Source: Wyeomyia smithii (lineage: Eukaryota; Arthropoda; Insecta; Diptera; Culicidae). From it: a stretch of DNA of 64,000 nt. Made by a program: the position numbers and the translations under genes. The notes below the pieces were generated by a model that saw nothing but the letters and a program-made list of their open reading frames with translations, had not been told where the DNA came from and ran no database searches. Below, one piece after another: positions 32,294 to 44,609 of this stretch; the first letter of the stretch is position 1, and every line of letters begins with the position of its first letter. The DNA is taken from assembly GCF_029784165.1 (NCBI RefSeq), contig NC_073696.1:187650498-187714497 (forward strand), read 5' to 3'.

Positions 32294-33670
32294 ATGGATG
32301 TAGATCCCTCGCCTCCCGTGTCACCATCCCCGAACCCCTCCGACCCTGTCCCTCCTGCCAACCCTTTCTCTGTTAATTCTCCAGTCCCCCCTCGCCCCAG
32401 GCTTTACCCGGACGGATCTCAGGGCAGCTTTACTGCTTTCTTTCGGCCAAAAGCAGGACCGAAATCGAAACCGTAAAACATCCTGCAGATTCCGAAAGAC
32501 CTGACGGAGGGGTACTAGGCCGTGACCGAAATCTCCAAGGTCAGACCCAACAAGCTCCGTGTCGTGGTCAGCGACCTGGAACAGGCCAACGCTATTGCTC
32601 GCTCCGAGCTCTTCACACGCGAGTATCGCGTTTATATACCCGCACGAGACGTGGAGATCGACGGTGTCATAACCGATTCGAGTCTGTCGGTCGAGTGTAT
32701 CTTGGCAAGCGGTTTTGGCTGCTTCAAAAATGCTTTGTGTCACGAAGTAAAAGTAAAGATCATAGATTGCAAGCAATTGCGGTCTGTGTCTCTTGTCAAC
32801 GGCACAAAAGTGTACACTCCTTCAGACTCGTTTCGTGTTACGTTTGCCGGATCTGCTCTCTCTAGCCACGTCTCGATCGATCGGGTTCGTCTGCCTGTGC
32901 GATTGTATGTACCCCGTGTTATGAATTGCACCAATTGCAAGCAGCTAGGCCACACAGCCGCCTACTGCTGCAATAAGGCACGATGTAGCAAGTGTGGAGA
33001 AACTCATGCGGACGATTCCTGCAGTGTAAATGCTGAAAAATGTATTCACTGCGGGGAAAATCAGCATGAGCTCTCCACATGCCCGGTGTACATGCAGCGC
33101 AGAGATAAAATCAAGCGGTCACTTAAGGAGCGTTCAAAGCGATTTTACGCTGAGATGCTGAAGAAGACCGTGACCACTTCTACCATAACATCGAACCCCT
33201 TTGATCTGTTGTCCTCTGATGAAACCGATTCTGACGATTCACCAGCGGGAACATCTTACGCCAATCCTGGGGAGTCTAGAAAGAGGAAAAATATTTCCTC
33301 TCCTAAACTTCCCCGAAAAGGTCCTAAGATTTCCCAAAGTGAAATGAAAGTTACAAACAAACCAAACAGTGCTGCGGAAAAACCGAAGCAAACTCCTCCT
33401 GGGCTTGCAAATTTAAAGTCTCAGAAGGAGTTCCCAGCACTGCCAGAAACATCTAAAACCCCAGTTGTTCCTTTTGCACTCCCAGTTTATGAAACAAACT
33501 CTGGATTAGTAAAATTTTCTGACATTGTGGACTGGATTTTTGAAACTTTCAATGTACCCGATCCAATTAAAATTTTTCTTACAGCATTCCTCCCAACAGT
33601 TAGATCATTTTTGAAGCAGTTGACTGCCCAATGGCCCCTCCTTGCAGCGATTGTATCCTTCGATGCCTAA
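32294..33670 (+). pseudogene. ORF1 gag-like protein of copy B, with stops
   Basis: Counterpart of the copy A ORF1, from the ATG at 32294. TAA at 32474 and TAG near 32516 interrupt the N-terminal part; from 32522 to 33670 the frame is open. The three zinc knuckles are kept (CTNCKQLGHTAAYC, CSKCGETHADDSC, CIHCGENQHELSTC). It differs from A at many positions in the middle domain, for example an extra stretch around KVKIIDCKQLRSV, so B and A belong to different sublineages for this part. Confidence 0.85.
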
Positions 33671-36600
33671 TTCATCTGCGTATACGAAGGATTCTATCTC
33701 TGTCTTACAGTGGAATTGTAGAAGTATTTTACCAAAAATGGATTCATTTAAAGTTTTAATAAATAGAAACAAATGCGATGCATTTTCCCTTTGTGAAACT
33801 TGGCTTACTTCAAATATTGATCTCAACTTCCATGATTTTAATATTATTCGCCTTGATCGAGACACCCCATATGGAGGAGTACTTTTAGGGATTAAAAAGT
33901 GCTATTCTTTCTATCGTATTAACCTCCCCTCGATTCCAGGCATCGAAGTTGTCGCATGTCAAATGACAATACAAGGTAAAGAGCTTTGTATTGCCTCAAT
34001 ATATATTCCTCCCAGAGCACAGGCTGGGCAACGGTTGCTCTTTGATTTACCAGAACTTCTTCCCTCGCCACGTTTGATTTTGGGAGACTTCAACTCTCAT
34101 GGTGTGGCTTGGGGTTCCCCTTACAATGATAACCGCTCCTCTTTAATCTATAACCTTTGCGATGACTTCGACATGACTATTTTGAACAACGGTGAAATGA
34201 CACGTATCCCGAAACCTCCAGCGCGCCCAAGCGCTTTGGATCTATCCTTATGTTCGACGTCGCTACGGTTGGATTGCACATGGAAGGTAATCCTCGATCC
34301 TCACAGTAGCGACCATCTGCCTATTCTTATTTCAATTACTAACGGTTCAACTCGCATGCGACCAATTGACATTCCGTATGACCTCACACGGAATGTCGAT
34401 TGGAAGTTTTACGAGAAAATGATTTCAAAAGCGGTCGAGTCGATTCAACATCACCCACCACTTGAAGAATACAACCTCCTCGCGGGCTTGATCCTCGACG
34501 CCACGTTGCAAGCCCAAACGAAAAAATATCCCGGCGTAACGATCAAAGAGCGGCCTCCAACTCCGTGGTGGGACAAAGAGTGCTCCGATGTCTACACGCA
34601 AAGATCCGTTTTTGGCCTTCCAGAAGGAAGGTATACCCGACGACTATATACGGTATTCGGAGCTTAATACCAAGCTTAAAAGCTTGGCTAAAGCAAAGAA
34701 ACGCGGATATTAGCGTCGGTTCGTGAACGAGACGTCGAGGGAGACATCGATGAGCACTCTTTGGAACACAGCCCGAAGAATGCGGAATCGCGTAACGGTC
34801 AACGAAAGCGAGGAGTCTTCAAGTCGGTGGATATTTGATTTTGCCAGGAAAGTATGTCCTGACTCTGTTCCTGCGCAAAACTTTGTTCGCGATACGTCTC
34901 CGGGTCACGACGCGATAGAATCACCTTTTACGATGGCAGAATTTTCAGTTGCCCTCCTGTCCTGTAACAATAACGCACCTGGGTTAGATAGAATCAAATT
35001 CAACTTGTTGAAGAATCTACCTGGCAATGCCAAGAGGCGCTTGTTGAACTTGTTCAATAAGTTCCTGGAGCAAAACATTGTACCGCAGGATTGGAGGCAA
35101 GTGAAAGTGATCGCCATCCAAAAACCAGGGAAACCAGCCTCTGATCACAACTCTTATAGGCCGATTGCAATGCTATCCTGTATCCGGAAATTCGTGGAAA
35201 AAATGATACTCCGTCGTTTAGACCACTGGGTCGAATCAAATGGTCTACTATCAGATACTCAATTTGGCTTCCGCCGTGCCAAAGGGACGAATGATTGTCT
35301 TGCGTTGCTTTCAACAGATATTCAGCTGGCGTATGCTCGCAAAGAACAAATGGCGTCTGCGTTCTTGGACATTAAGGGGGCTTTTGATTCCGTTTCTATT
35401 GACATTCTTTCGGGTAAACTTCACCGACAAGGATTTTCTCCAATTTTGAACAATTTTTTGCACAATTTGCTGTCCGAAAAGCACATGCATTTTACGCACG
35501 GTGATTTGGCAACTTTTCGCATTAGCTACATGGGTCTTCCCCAGGGCTCATGTTTAAGCCCCCTTCTTTACAACTTTTATGTAAATGACATCGACGAATG
35601 TCTGGCAAATTCATGCACGATAAGACAACTTGCAGACGACAGTGTAATCTCTGTTACAGGAGCCAAAGCTGCCGATTTGCAAGGACTATTGCAAGATACC
35701 TTGGACAATTTGTCTGCTTGGGCTTCACAGCTAGGTATCGAATTCTCTCCGGAGAAGACTGAGATAGTAGTTTTTTCTAGGAAGCATGAACCTGCTCAGC
35801 TTCAAACACAATTAATGGGTAAAACGATTTCTCAGGTTTTGGTACACAAATATCTTGGTGTCTGGTTTGACTCTAAAGGCACCTGGGGTTGTCACGTTAG
35901 GTATCTGATGAAAAAATGTCAACAAAGAGTGAATTTTCTTCGTACAATAACCGGACAATGGTGGGGAGCCCGAGCAGGAGACCTTATAAGGCTTTACCAA
36001 ACAACGATATTGTCTGTCATTGAGTACGGGTGTTTCTGCTTCCGCTCCGCAGCAAACACACATTTGATCAAACTAGGGCGAATACAATATGGTTGTTTGC
36101 GTATCGCCTTAGGTTGCATGCAGTCGACCCATACGATGAGTTTGGAGGTCTTAGCTGGAGTACTACCATTGAAAAACCGCTTCTGGAGCCTGTCTTCTCG
36201 CATTCTTATCAAATGTGAGGTCTTGAACCGTCCTGTGATTGAAAATTTTGAAAGTTTAATCGAACTTAATTCTCAAACCCGTTTTATGACATTGTATTTC
36301 AATCACATGTCCCATAATATTAACCCTTTTTCGAATATTCCAAATCGTGTCGACTTATCAAATACTTCTGATTCTACTGTGTTTTTCGATACATCCATGA
36401 TAGAAGAAACTCGTGGAATCCCGGATCATTTACGCGTGCAGCAGATCCCCAAAATTTTTTCCAATAAGTATCGAAACATCAACTGCAACAATATGTTCTA
36501 CACTGACGGATCACTTCTTGATGGGTCCACTGGCTTCGGTATTTTCAATAACAATTTAACCGTCTCCCATAAGCTCGATAATCCTGCTTCTGTTTACGTC

Positions 36601-37014
36601 GCAGAATTAGCTGCAATTCAGTACACCCTAGGGATTATCGAAAAAATGCCCACGGACCATTATTTCATCTTTTCGGACAGTCTCAGTTCCATTGAGGCTC
36701 TCCGATCGATGAAAGATGTTAAGCACTCTCCGTATTTCCTGGTGAAAATACGGGAACATCTGAGTGCTTTATCCGAAAAATCGTATCAGATTACCTTAGC
36801 GTGGGTCCCTTCTCACTGCTCGATACCGGGCAATGAGAAAGCGGACTCTTTGGCTAAGGTGGGCGCAACAAACGGTGGAATTTATGAAAGACCAATTGCT
36901 TTTAATGAGTTTTTCTCATTTGTACGTCAGAATACGATCATCAGTTGGCAAAATGCTTGGACCAGAGGGGAACTGGTTGTAAATTGTATTTGTGCCGTGT
37001 CAAATAAATTATAG
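33642..37014 (+). pseudogene. ORF2 polyprotein of copy B, frameshifted and 3'-deleted
   Basis: The endonuclease part (33642-34610) is open. A 4-bp loss near 34607, relative to copy A, shifts the frame to a stop at 34665-34667, and a TAG follows near 34713. From 34723 the RT (LADDSV near 35634) and RNase H (YTDGSLLDGS, WVPSHCSIPGNEKAD) are open again to 36978. The C-terminal Cys/His cluster and most of the 3' UTR are lost; the frame ends in tail sequence at 37014. The missing end looks like a deletion or template jump, since the terminal 45 bp and A tail remain. Confidence 0.88.
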
Positions 37015-37385
37015 ATGAACAAAAAAAACATACAATTTAATGTTTAACGGCGCCAATTATATCTGGTAGCTTACTTTCTAAAGTATCTTAATAACTAAAA
37101 GTAAATTTTTTATCCTCGCTGCCGACTGCGAGCTGAAACTAAATCTAACTTAAAGCTAGAATGTTTTGCATTAAAAGCACTGATTTGTTGTTTGATGGTT
37201 TTCCATCGCCATAGGTAAGCAGCATATTGAATATGTTCCGCTGCTGGGCCAAGATATTACGGACTGGCATATTGGGTTGTCTCCCTCGGGACCTGAGAGT
37301 ATCGTGCGGGTCTAGTTGCTGTTTCCGGATCCGGGATCTTAACGTGTTTTTGTCGTTTGGTTGGATGTAGGCGAAGGGAATAGGA

Positions 37386-40300
37386 TTAAACTGGGGCGTG
37401 GATGGATTTCAGGAAAACGTATATAAGGGACATGTAGGATAGGTCACGGCTCGCCAAGACATCACGAACAGGAACAGCCGACTGCCTACCTTCGGCCTGC
37501 AGGGAAGCTATTAATTTAGACCTGGCGTCACGGTGTACAGGCATGACCAAACCACATGCTCTATGTCGTGATAACCCTCACCACAGGCATAGATACCACT
37601 TTCCCCGAGCCCAACACGACGGAGATGCGCGTCAAATCTATAGTGATTGGACATAAGCCGGCACATCACGCAAATGAAATCCCGACCTACATCCAACCCC
37701 TTGAACCACGGGATCGTCGACACCTTGGGGATTATGGAATGTAACCACCTTCCCAGTTCCCCTCTGGTCCAAGAATTTTGCCAACTGATGATCGTATTCT
37801 GACGTACAAATGCGAAAAATTCATTAAAAGCAATTGGTCTTTCATAAATTTCACCGTTTGATGCGCCCACCTTAGCCAAAGAGTCCGCTTTCTCATTGCC
37901 CGGTATCGAGCAGTGAGAAGGGACCCACGCTAAGGTAATCTGATACGATTTTTCGGATAAAGCACTCAGATGTTCCCGTATTTTCCCCAGGAAATACGGA
38001 GAGTGCTTAACATCTTTCATCGATCGGAGAGCCTCAATGGAACTGAGACTGTCCGTAAAGATGAAATAATGGTCCTTGGGCATTTTTTCGATAATCCCTA
38101 GGGTGTACTGAATTGCAGCTAATTCTGCGACGTAAACAGAAGCAGGATTATCGAGCTTATGGGAGACGGTTAAATTGTTATTGAAAATACCGAAGCCAGT
38201 GGACCCATCAAGAAGTGATCCGTCAGTGTAGAACATATTGTTGCAGTTGATGTTTCGATACTTATTGGAAAAAATTTTGGGGATCTGCTGCACGCGTAAA
38301 TGATCCGGGATTCCACGAGTTTCTTCTATCATGGATGTATCGAAAAACACAATAGAATCAGAAGTATTTGATAAGTCGACACGATTTGGAATATTCGAAG
38401 AAGGGTTAATATTTTGGGACATGTGATGGAAATACAATGTCAAAAAACGGGTTTGAGAATTAAGTTCGATTAACCTTTCAAAATTTTCAATCACGGGACG
38501 GTTCAAAACCTCACATTTGATAAGAACACGAGAAGACAGGCTCCAGAAGCGGTTTTTCAATGGTAGTACTCCAGCTAAGACCTCCAAACTCATCGTATGG
38601 GTCGACTGCATGCAACCTAAGGCGATACGCAAACAACGATATTGTATTCGCTCCAGTTTGATCAGATGTGTGTTTGCTGCGGAGCGGAAGCAGAAACACC
38701 CGTACTCAATAACAGACAATATCGTTGTTTGGTAAAGCCTTATAAGGTCTCCTGGATGGGCTCCCCACCATTGTCCGGTTATTGTACGAAGAAAATTCAC
38801 TCTTTGTTGACATTTTTTCATCAGATACCTCACGTGACAACCCCAGGTGCCTTTAGAGTCGAACCAGACACCAAGATATGTGTGTACCAAAACCTGAGAA
38901 ATCGTTTTACCCATTAATTGTGTTTGAAGCTGAGCAGGTTCATGCTTCCTAGAAAAAACTACTATCTCAGTCTTCTCTGGAGAGAATTAGATACCTAGCT
39001 GTGAAGCCCAAGCAGACAAATTGTCCAAGGTATCTTGCAATGGTCCTTGCAAATCGGCAGCTTTGGCTCCTGTAACAGAGATTACACTGTCGTCTGCAAG
39101 TTGCCTTATCGTGCATGAATTTGCCAGACATTCGTCGATGTCATTTACATAAAAGTTGTAAAGAAGGGGGCTTAAACATGAGCCCTGGGGAAGACCCATG
39201 TAGCTAATGCGAAAAGTTGCTAAATCGCCGTGCGTAAAATGCATGTGCTTTTCGGACAACAAATTGTGCAAAAAATTGTTTAAAATTGGAGAAAATCCTT
39301 GCGGTGAAGTTTACTCGAAAGAATATCAATAGAAACGGAATCAAAAGCCCCCTTAATGTCCAAGAACGCAGACGCCATTTGTTCTTTGCGAGCATACGCT
39401 AGCTGAATATCTGTTGAAAGCAACGCAAGACAATCATTCGTTCCTTTGGCACGGCGGAAGCCAAATTGAGTATCCGATAGTAGGCCATTTGATTCGACCC
39501 AATGGTCTCAACGACGGAGTATCATTTTTTCCATCAATTTCTAGATACAGGATAGCATTGCAATCGGCCTATAAGAGTTGTGATCAGAAGCTGGTTTCCC
39601 TGGTATTGTTACAGGACAGGAGGGCAACTGAAAATTCTGCCATCGTAAAAGGTGATTCTATCGCGTCGTGGCCCGGAGAAGCATCGCGAACAATATTTTG
39701 CGCAGGAACAGAGTCCGGACATACTTTCCTGGCAAAATCAAATATCCACCTACTTGAAGACTCCTCGCTTTCGTTGACCGTTACGCGATTCCGCATTCTT
39801 CGGGCTGTGTTCCAAAGAGTGCTCATCGATGTCTCCCTCGACGTTTCGTTCACGAACCGACGCCAATATCCGCGTTTCTTTGCTTTAGCCAAGCTTTTAA
39901 GCTTGGTATCAAGCTCCGAATACCGTAAATAGTCGCCAGGTATACCTCCCTTCTGGTAGGCCAAAAACGTGTCGGATCTTTGCGTGTAGACATCGAAGCA
40001 CTCTTGGTCCCACCACGGAGTGGGAGGCCGTTCTTTAATCGTTACGCCGGGATATTTCTTCGTTTGGGCTTGCAACGCGGCGACGAGAATCAAGCCCGCG
40101 AGGAGGTTGTATTCTTCAAGTGGTGGATGATGTTGAATCGAATCGACCGCTTTTGAAATCATTTCCTCGTAAAACTTCCAATCGACATTCCGTGTGAGGT
40201 CATACGGAATGTCAACTGGTCGCATGCGAGTTGACCCGTTATTAATTGAAATAAGAATAGGCAGATGGTCGCTACCGTGAGGATCGAGGATTACCTTCCA

Positions 40301-40939
40301 TGTGCAATCCAACCGTAGCGACGTCGAACATAAGGATAGATCCAAAGCGCTTGGGCGCGCTGGAGGTTTCGGGATACGTGTCATTTCACCGTTGTTTAAA
40401 ATAGTCATGTCGAAGTCATCGCAAAGGTTATAGATTAAAGAGGAGCGGTTATCATTGTATGGGGAACCCCAAGCCACGCCATGAGAGTTGAAGTCTCCCA
40501 AAATCAAACGTGGCGAGGGAAGAAGTTCTATTAAATCAAAGAGCAGCCGTTGCCCAACCTGTGCTCTGGGAGGAATATATATTGAGGCAATACAAAGCTC
40601 TTTACCTTGTATTGTCATTTGACATGCGACAACTTCGATGCCTGGAATCGAGGGGAGGTTAATACGATAGAAAGAATAGCACTTTTTAATCCCTAAAAGT
40701 ACTCCTCCATATGGGGTGTCTCGATCAAGGCGAATAATATTAAAATCATGGAAGTTGAGATCAATATTTGAAGTAAGCCAAGTTTCACAAAGGAAAAATG
40801 CATCGCATTTGTTTCTATTTATTAAAACTTTAAACGAATCAATTTTTGGTATAATACTTCCACAATTCCACTGTAAGACAGAGATAGAATCCTTCATATA
40901 CGCAGTTGAATTAGGCATCGAAGGATACAATCGCTGCAA
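37386..40939 (-). pseudogene. ORF2 polyprotein of copy C, deleted and frameshifted
   Basis: Read on the minus strand. The endonuclease and linker are open from 40939 to about 39600. There 152 bp, corresponding to copy A 22309-22460 at the start of the RT, are missing, which shifts the frame. The RT core (GLPQGSCLSPLLYN, LADDSV) is open at 39271-38987 and ends in a TAA where A has Glu. RNase H is open from 38914, with YTDGSLLDGS and WVPSHCSIPGNEKAD intact. A further frameshift lies in the Cys/His cluster near 37520. The copy cannot make a full enzyme. Confidence 0.88.
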
Positions 40940-42281
40940 GGACGGGCCATTGGGCAGTCAACTGCTTCAAAAATGATCTAACTGTTGGGAGGAATGCTGT
41001 AAGAAAAATTTTAATTGGATCGGGTACATTGAAAGTTTCAAAAATCCAGTCCATAATGTCAGAAAATTTTACTAATCCAGAGTTTGTTTCATCAACTGGG
41101 AGTGCAAAAAGGACAACTGGGATTTTAAATGTTCCTGGCAGTGCTGGGAACTCCTTCTGGGACTTTAAATTTGCAAGCCCAGGAGGAGTTTGCTTCGGTT
41201 TTTCCGCAGCACTGTTTGGTTTGTTTGTAACTTTCATTTCACTTTGAGAAATCTTAGGACCTTTTCTGGGAAGTTTAGGAGAGGAAATATTTTTCCTCTT
41301 TCTAGACTCCCCAGGATTGGCGTAAGATGTTCCCGCTGGTGAATCGTCAGAATCGGTTTCATCAGAGGACAACAGATCAAAAGGGTTTGATGTAATGGGA
41401 GAAGTGGTAACGGTCTTCTTCAGCATCTCAGCGTAAGAACGCTTCGAACGCTCTTTGAGAGACCTCTTTATTTTATCCCTGCGCTGCATGTACACCGCAC
41501 ATGTCGAGAGCTCATGCTGACTCTCCCCACAGTGAATGCATTTTTCAGCATTTTTACTGCAGGAATCATCCGCATGATTCTCCCCACACTTGCCACAACG
41601 TGCCTTATTGCAGCAGTAGGCGGCGGTGTGGCCTAACTGCTTACAATTCAGGCAGTTCATGACGCGAGGCACATATAATCGCACAGGGAGACGAACCCGG
41701 TGGATCGAGACGTGGCTTGGTAGCGCTGACCCGGCGAACGTAACTCGAAACAAGTCTGACGGAGTGTATACTGTTTTGCCACCGATGATCGATGCTGACC
41801 GCAATTGCTTGCAGTCGAGCACCTTTACATCGGGACAGGTTTTGTTCTTAATGCACCCTTTGGCACTTTTCAGTATACACTCGACGGACAGACTCGAATC
41901 GGTTATGACACCGTCGATCTCCACGTCTCGTGCGGGTATGTAAACGCGATACTCGCGTGTGAAGAGCTCAGAGCAAGCTATATCGTTGGCCTCTTTCAGG
42001 TTACTGACCACGACACGGAGCTTGTTAGGCCGGACCTTGGAAATTTCGGTCACGCCCTAGTACTCCTTCGTCAGGTCTTTAGAAATCTGCAAGAGGTTCA
42101 ACTGTTTCGATTTCGGTCCCGCCTTTGGCCGAAAATAGACAGTATAGCTGCCCTGGGCTCCGTCTGGGTAAAGCCTGGGGCGAGGGGGGACTGCAGAATG
42201 AACAGGCGAGGGGGTAACAGAAGGGTCAGGGTCAGAGGGGTTCGGGGATGGTGGCGCGGGAGGCGAGGGATCTACATCCAT
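40911..42281 (-). pseudogene. ORF1 gag-like protein of copy C, one stop
   Basis: From the ATG at 42281 the frame runs to a TAG at 42059-42057 (codon 75), then is open to 40911. Codon 60, a stop in copy A, is Gln here. The three zinc knuckles are present (CLNCKQLGHTAAYC, CGKCGENHADDSC, CIHCGESQHELSTC). Outside these stops the protein is very close to copy A. Confidence 0.87.
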
Positions 42282-42732
42282 CCCGCTAAGTCTAGCGCAC
42301 TAGCGCCGACAAGAGCACGTACCTTTTTACTTCTCCCTTCCAGTAAGGTTGGTTGTCCGATCGTTCGAAGTTGCAGCCGTTACAGCCAGCAGCATCAATA
42401 CAGCAGCACCAAACAGCCACCAGCAGCGAGCCAGGTGTGAGATCACTCCACACAGCGATACAACTCAACTGTCAACTGATGGCTTCTTCTTTTTCCTCTT
42501 TTGTGTCTCGTCCACTGCTGTAGCACAATTCAGCCAGCAGCCAAATCGGCTTACGCACCAGCTGGCAGTCACGTTGCGAAACAGTTGCACAAAGGCGCGA
42601 CCTTGAACCCGGATTTATTTCACTCGACCAGGCAAACAATGCCAACACTTGTTCACACGTCTTTTGTTTTATATTCTATCGGAGCGATCACAAAACACGT
42701 CCAATACTGATGCGTGTTCGGCACAGAATGTG

Positions 42733-43738
42733 TTATGGATATATTTGTTACCCCTAAAAACAATCACCTGCCAAATTTGGTTCCATTTAGTTGGTTAGTT
42801 CTCGAGATAAGCAGAAATTTGTGTTTCATTTGTTATGAACCCCTCCCTCACAGAAGAGGGAGAGGAGTCGAACTACTATGGACATACTTGTTACCTCTAA
42901 AACCATTCACATACCAAATTTGGTTGTATTTGGTTGATTGGTTCTCGAGCTGTGCGAAATTCGTGTTTCATTTGTATGGGACCCTTCCCTTGTAGAAGAG
43001 GGAGGCGTGTCAAACCATTATGGATATATTTGCTACCCCTGAAAACATCCACCAAACGAATTTGGTTCTATTTACTTGGTTAGTTCTCGAGATGTGCAGA
43101 AATTTGTGTTTCATTTGTATGGGACTCCTCCCTTCCAGAAGAGGGAAGGGTGTCGAATCAACATGGACATATTTGTTACTCCTAAAAACATCCACATGCC
43201 AAATTTGGTTCCATTTGCTTGGTTAGTTTTCGAGATGTGCAGAAATTTGTGTTTCATTTGTATGGGACCCCTCCCTTCCAGAAAAGGGAAGGGTGTCGAA
43301 TCAACATGGACACATTTGATATTTCTAAAAACATCCACATGCCAAATTTGGTTTCATTTGCTTGGTTATTTTTCGAGATGTGCAGAAATTTGTGTTTCAT
43401 TTGTATGGGACCCCTCCCTTCCAGAAAAGGGAAGGGTGTCAAATTAACATGAACATATTTGTTACTCTTAAAAACATCTACATGCCAAATTTGGTTCCAT
43501 TTGCTTGGATAGTTTTCAAGATGTGCAGAAATTTGTGTTTCATTTGTATGGGACCCCTCCCTTCCAGAAGAGGAAAGGGTGTCGAATCAACATGGACATA
43601 TTTGTTACTCCTAAAAACATCCACATGCCAAATTTGGTTTCATTTACTTGGTTAGTTTTCGAGATGTGCATGAATTTGTGGTTCATTTGTATGGGACCCC
43701 TCCCTTCCAGAAGAGGGAGGGGTCTCAAACTATCTTAG
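42733..43738 (+). repeat. Tandem array 2, main part (about 143-bp units)
   Basis: Seven units, each with ATTTGTTACTCCTAAAAACA, CATGCCAAATTTGGTT, GAGATGTGCAGAAATTTGTG, TTTCATTTGTATGGGACCCC and CTCCCTTCCAGAAGAGGGA. The last element forms an imperfect hairpin (CCCTCCCTT/AAGGGAGGG-like). The period is 142-144 bp, not a multiple of three. Confidence 0.92.
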
Positions 43739-43838
43739 TCATCTTTCTCGGCCCCTAAAACCCCTATAGCCTCAAGCCCTCAAGCCTATTTGGGACAGAC
43801 AGACAGACAGACAGAGCTGCATTTTTATATGTATAGAT

Positions 43839-44528
43839 ATGGCAAAAAAGTTTGTAATTTTTAACGCGCCATGATATTACTGGCAAATCAGTAATTTATT
43901 CAGAAAATAAAAAATATATCTGAATTTTCATTAAGCTCGGGTTTGCTATACTATGGAACATTTTACTAAACTTTGTGTTCAGCATGGTCAACATTCACTA
44001 CTGAACTGCAAGAATTATTAGTAGCATTGAGAATCTCGGCCTTTTATTACCGTTCAATTACAAATGGCTATTAATTTGACGTAGGTAATCACAGTCTGTT
44101 CGCCATATTTGTCGTTGGTTTTATTTTAATCCCTCATAAGACGGCTTCTAACTAAAACTTCTTGTGCAAGACTAATAAGATTTTTTTAGTATCTTGACAA
44201 GTTGGCATTTACTTGTTGCATTCACGGAGAAGAATACTTGCGCTTGAATAAAACTTGCTTGAACTTTCCAAGAAAAACAAATTTTATCTGAGATAACCCC
44301 CTCTCCCGTTTGACAACTGTTTGTTCACAGTCAAGCACCATTTTTGTGATCATTGCTGTTGGAAAAGTCTTACTTGTAGCGATTTTTAAAACGAGAAACA
44401 ATAAATGGTTTAGAATAAACATCCAGTGTACTTTATAATTAGGGCCTTAAAACATGAGCAAAATGAAGAAATGCAACATATTGCATGAGGCAGGGGAATG
44501 AATACCACTTCTCTGTCATTGTCAGGTA
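43839..44528. other. Intergenic, nothing recognised
   Basis: AT-rich, no gene, terminal repeats or RNA seen. Confidence 0.5.
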
Positions 44529-44609
44529 CAAGTCGGACTCGATTATCCGGAGACTCGATTATCCGGAGTAAAAAATGTTTTGGTGTTCCGGATAATCGAG
44601 TCCAACCTG
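44529..44609. mobile_element. Very short pogo/Tigger-like MITE, 81 bp
   Basis: Left end CAAGTCGGACTCGATTATCC, right end inverted CAGGTTGGACTCGATTATCC, both continuing GGA. TA at both flanks (44527-44528 and 44610-44611). CAGGTTGGACTCGATTATCC-type ends are known for pogo-group elements. The left side repeats the GACTCGATTATCCGGA block twice. Confidence 0.82.

Larger units (their letters stand above)
31888..37029 (+). mobile_element. I-group non-LTR retrotransposon copy B, nested in copy C
   Basis: Flanked by the 12-bp duplication ATACAATTTAAT (31876-31887 and 37030-37041), which is a piece of the 3' UTR of copy C. Copy B has the full 5' end CATTCTGTGCCG and a 3' A tail, but lacks about 690 bp between the end of RNase H and the last 45 bp of the element. 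Confidence 0.92.
31833..42732 (-). mobile_element. I-group non-LTR retrotransposon copy C, split by copy B
   Basis: Copy C lies on the minus strand: 42732-37042 plus its last 55 bp and A tail at 31887-31833. Flanked by the 12-bp duplication TTATGGATATAT at 31821-31832 and 42733-42744. Its 3' UTR is interrupted by copy B (31888-37029). Excluding B it is about 5.75 kb, close to copy A. Confidence 0.9.
29201..43838 (+). mobile_element. Satellite-carrying mobile unit, long copy, with three later insertions
   Basis: Left end ACTAGCTGACCCGGCAAACT, right end a GACA run plus GCATTTTTATATGTATAGAT. The core is array 1 (126-bp units, 29560-31650) and then array 2 (143-bp units, 31655-31832 and 42733-43738). 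A SINE (29289-29504) and the nested I-type pair (31833-42732) were inserted later; removing them leaves about 3.5 kb. Confidence 0.75.

Noticed and set aside
31833..42732. A single retrotransposon with 5' inversion (twin priming)
   Set aside because: The 55-bp inverted tail left of copy B first suggested this, but two nested target duplications explain all the pieces better as two insertions.
19182..42732. LTR retrotransposon or retrovirus-like element
   Set aside because: RNase H and zinc knuckles are present, but there are no LTRs, protease or integrase; AP endonuclease and an A tail show a non-LTR element.
29560..43738. CRISPR-like array
   Set aside because: Units of 126 and 143 bp are contiguous repeats without unique spacers, in a eukaryotic context.
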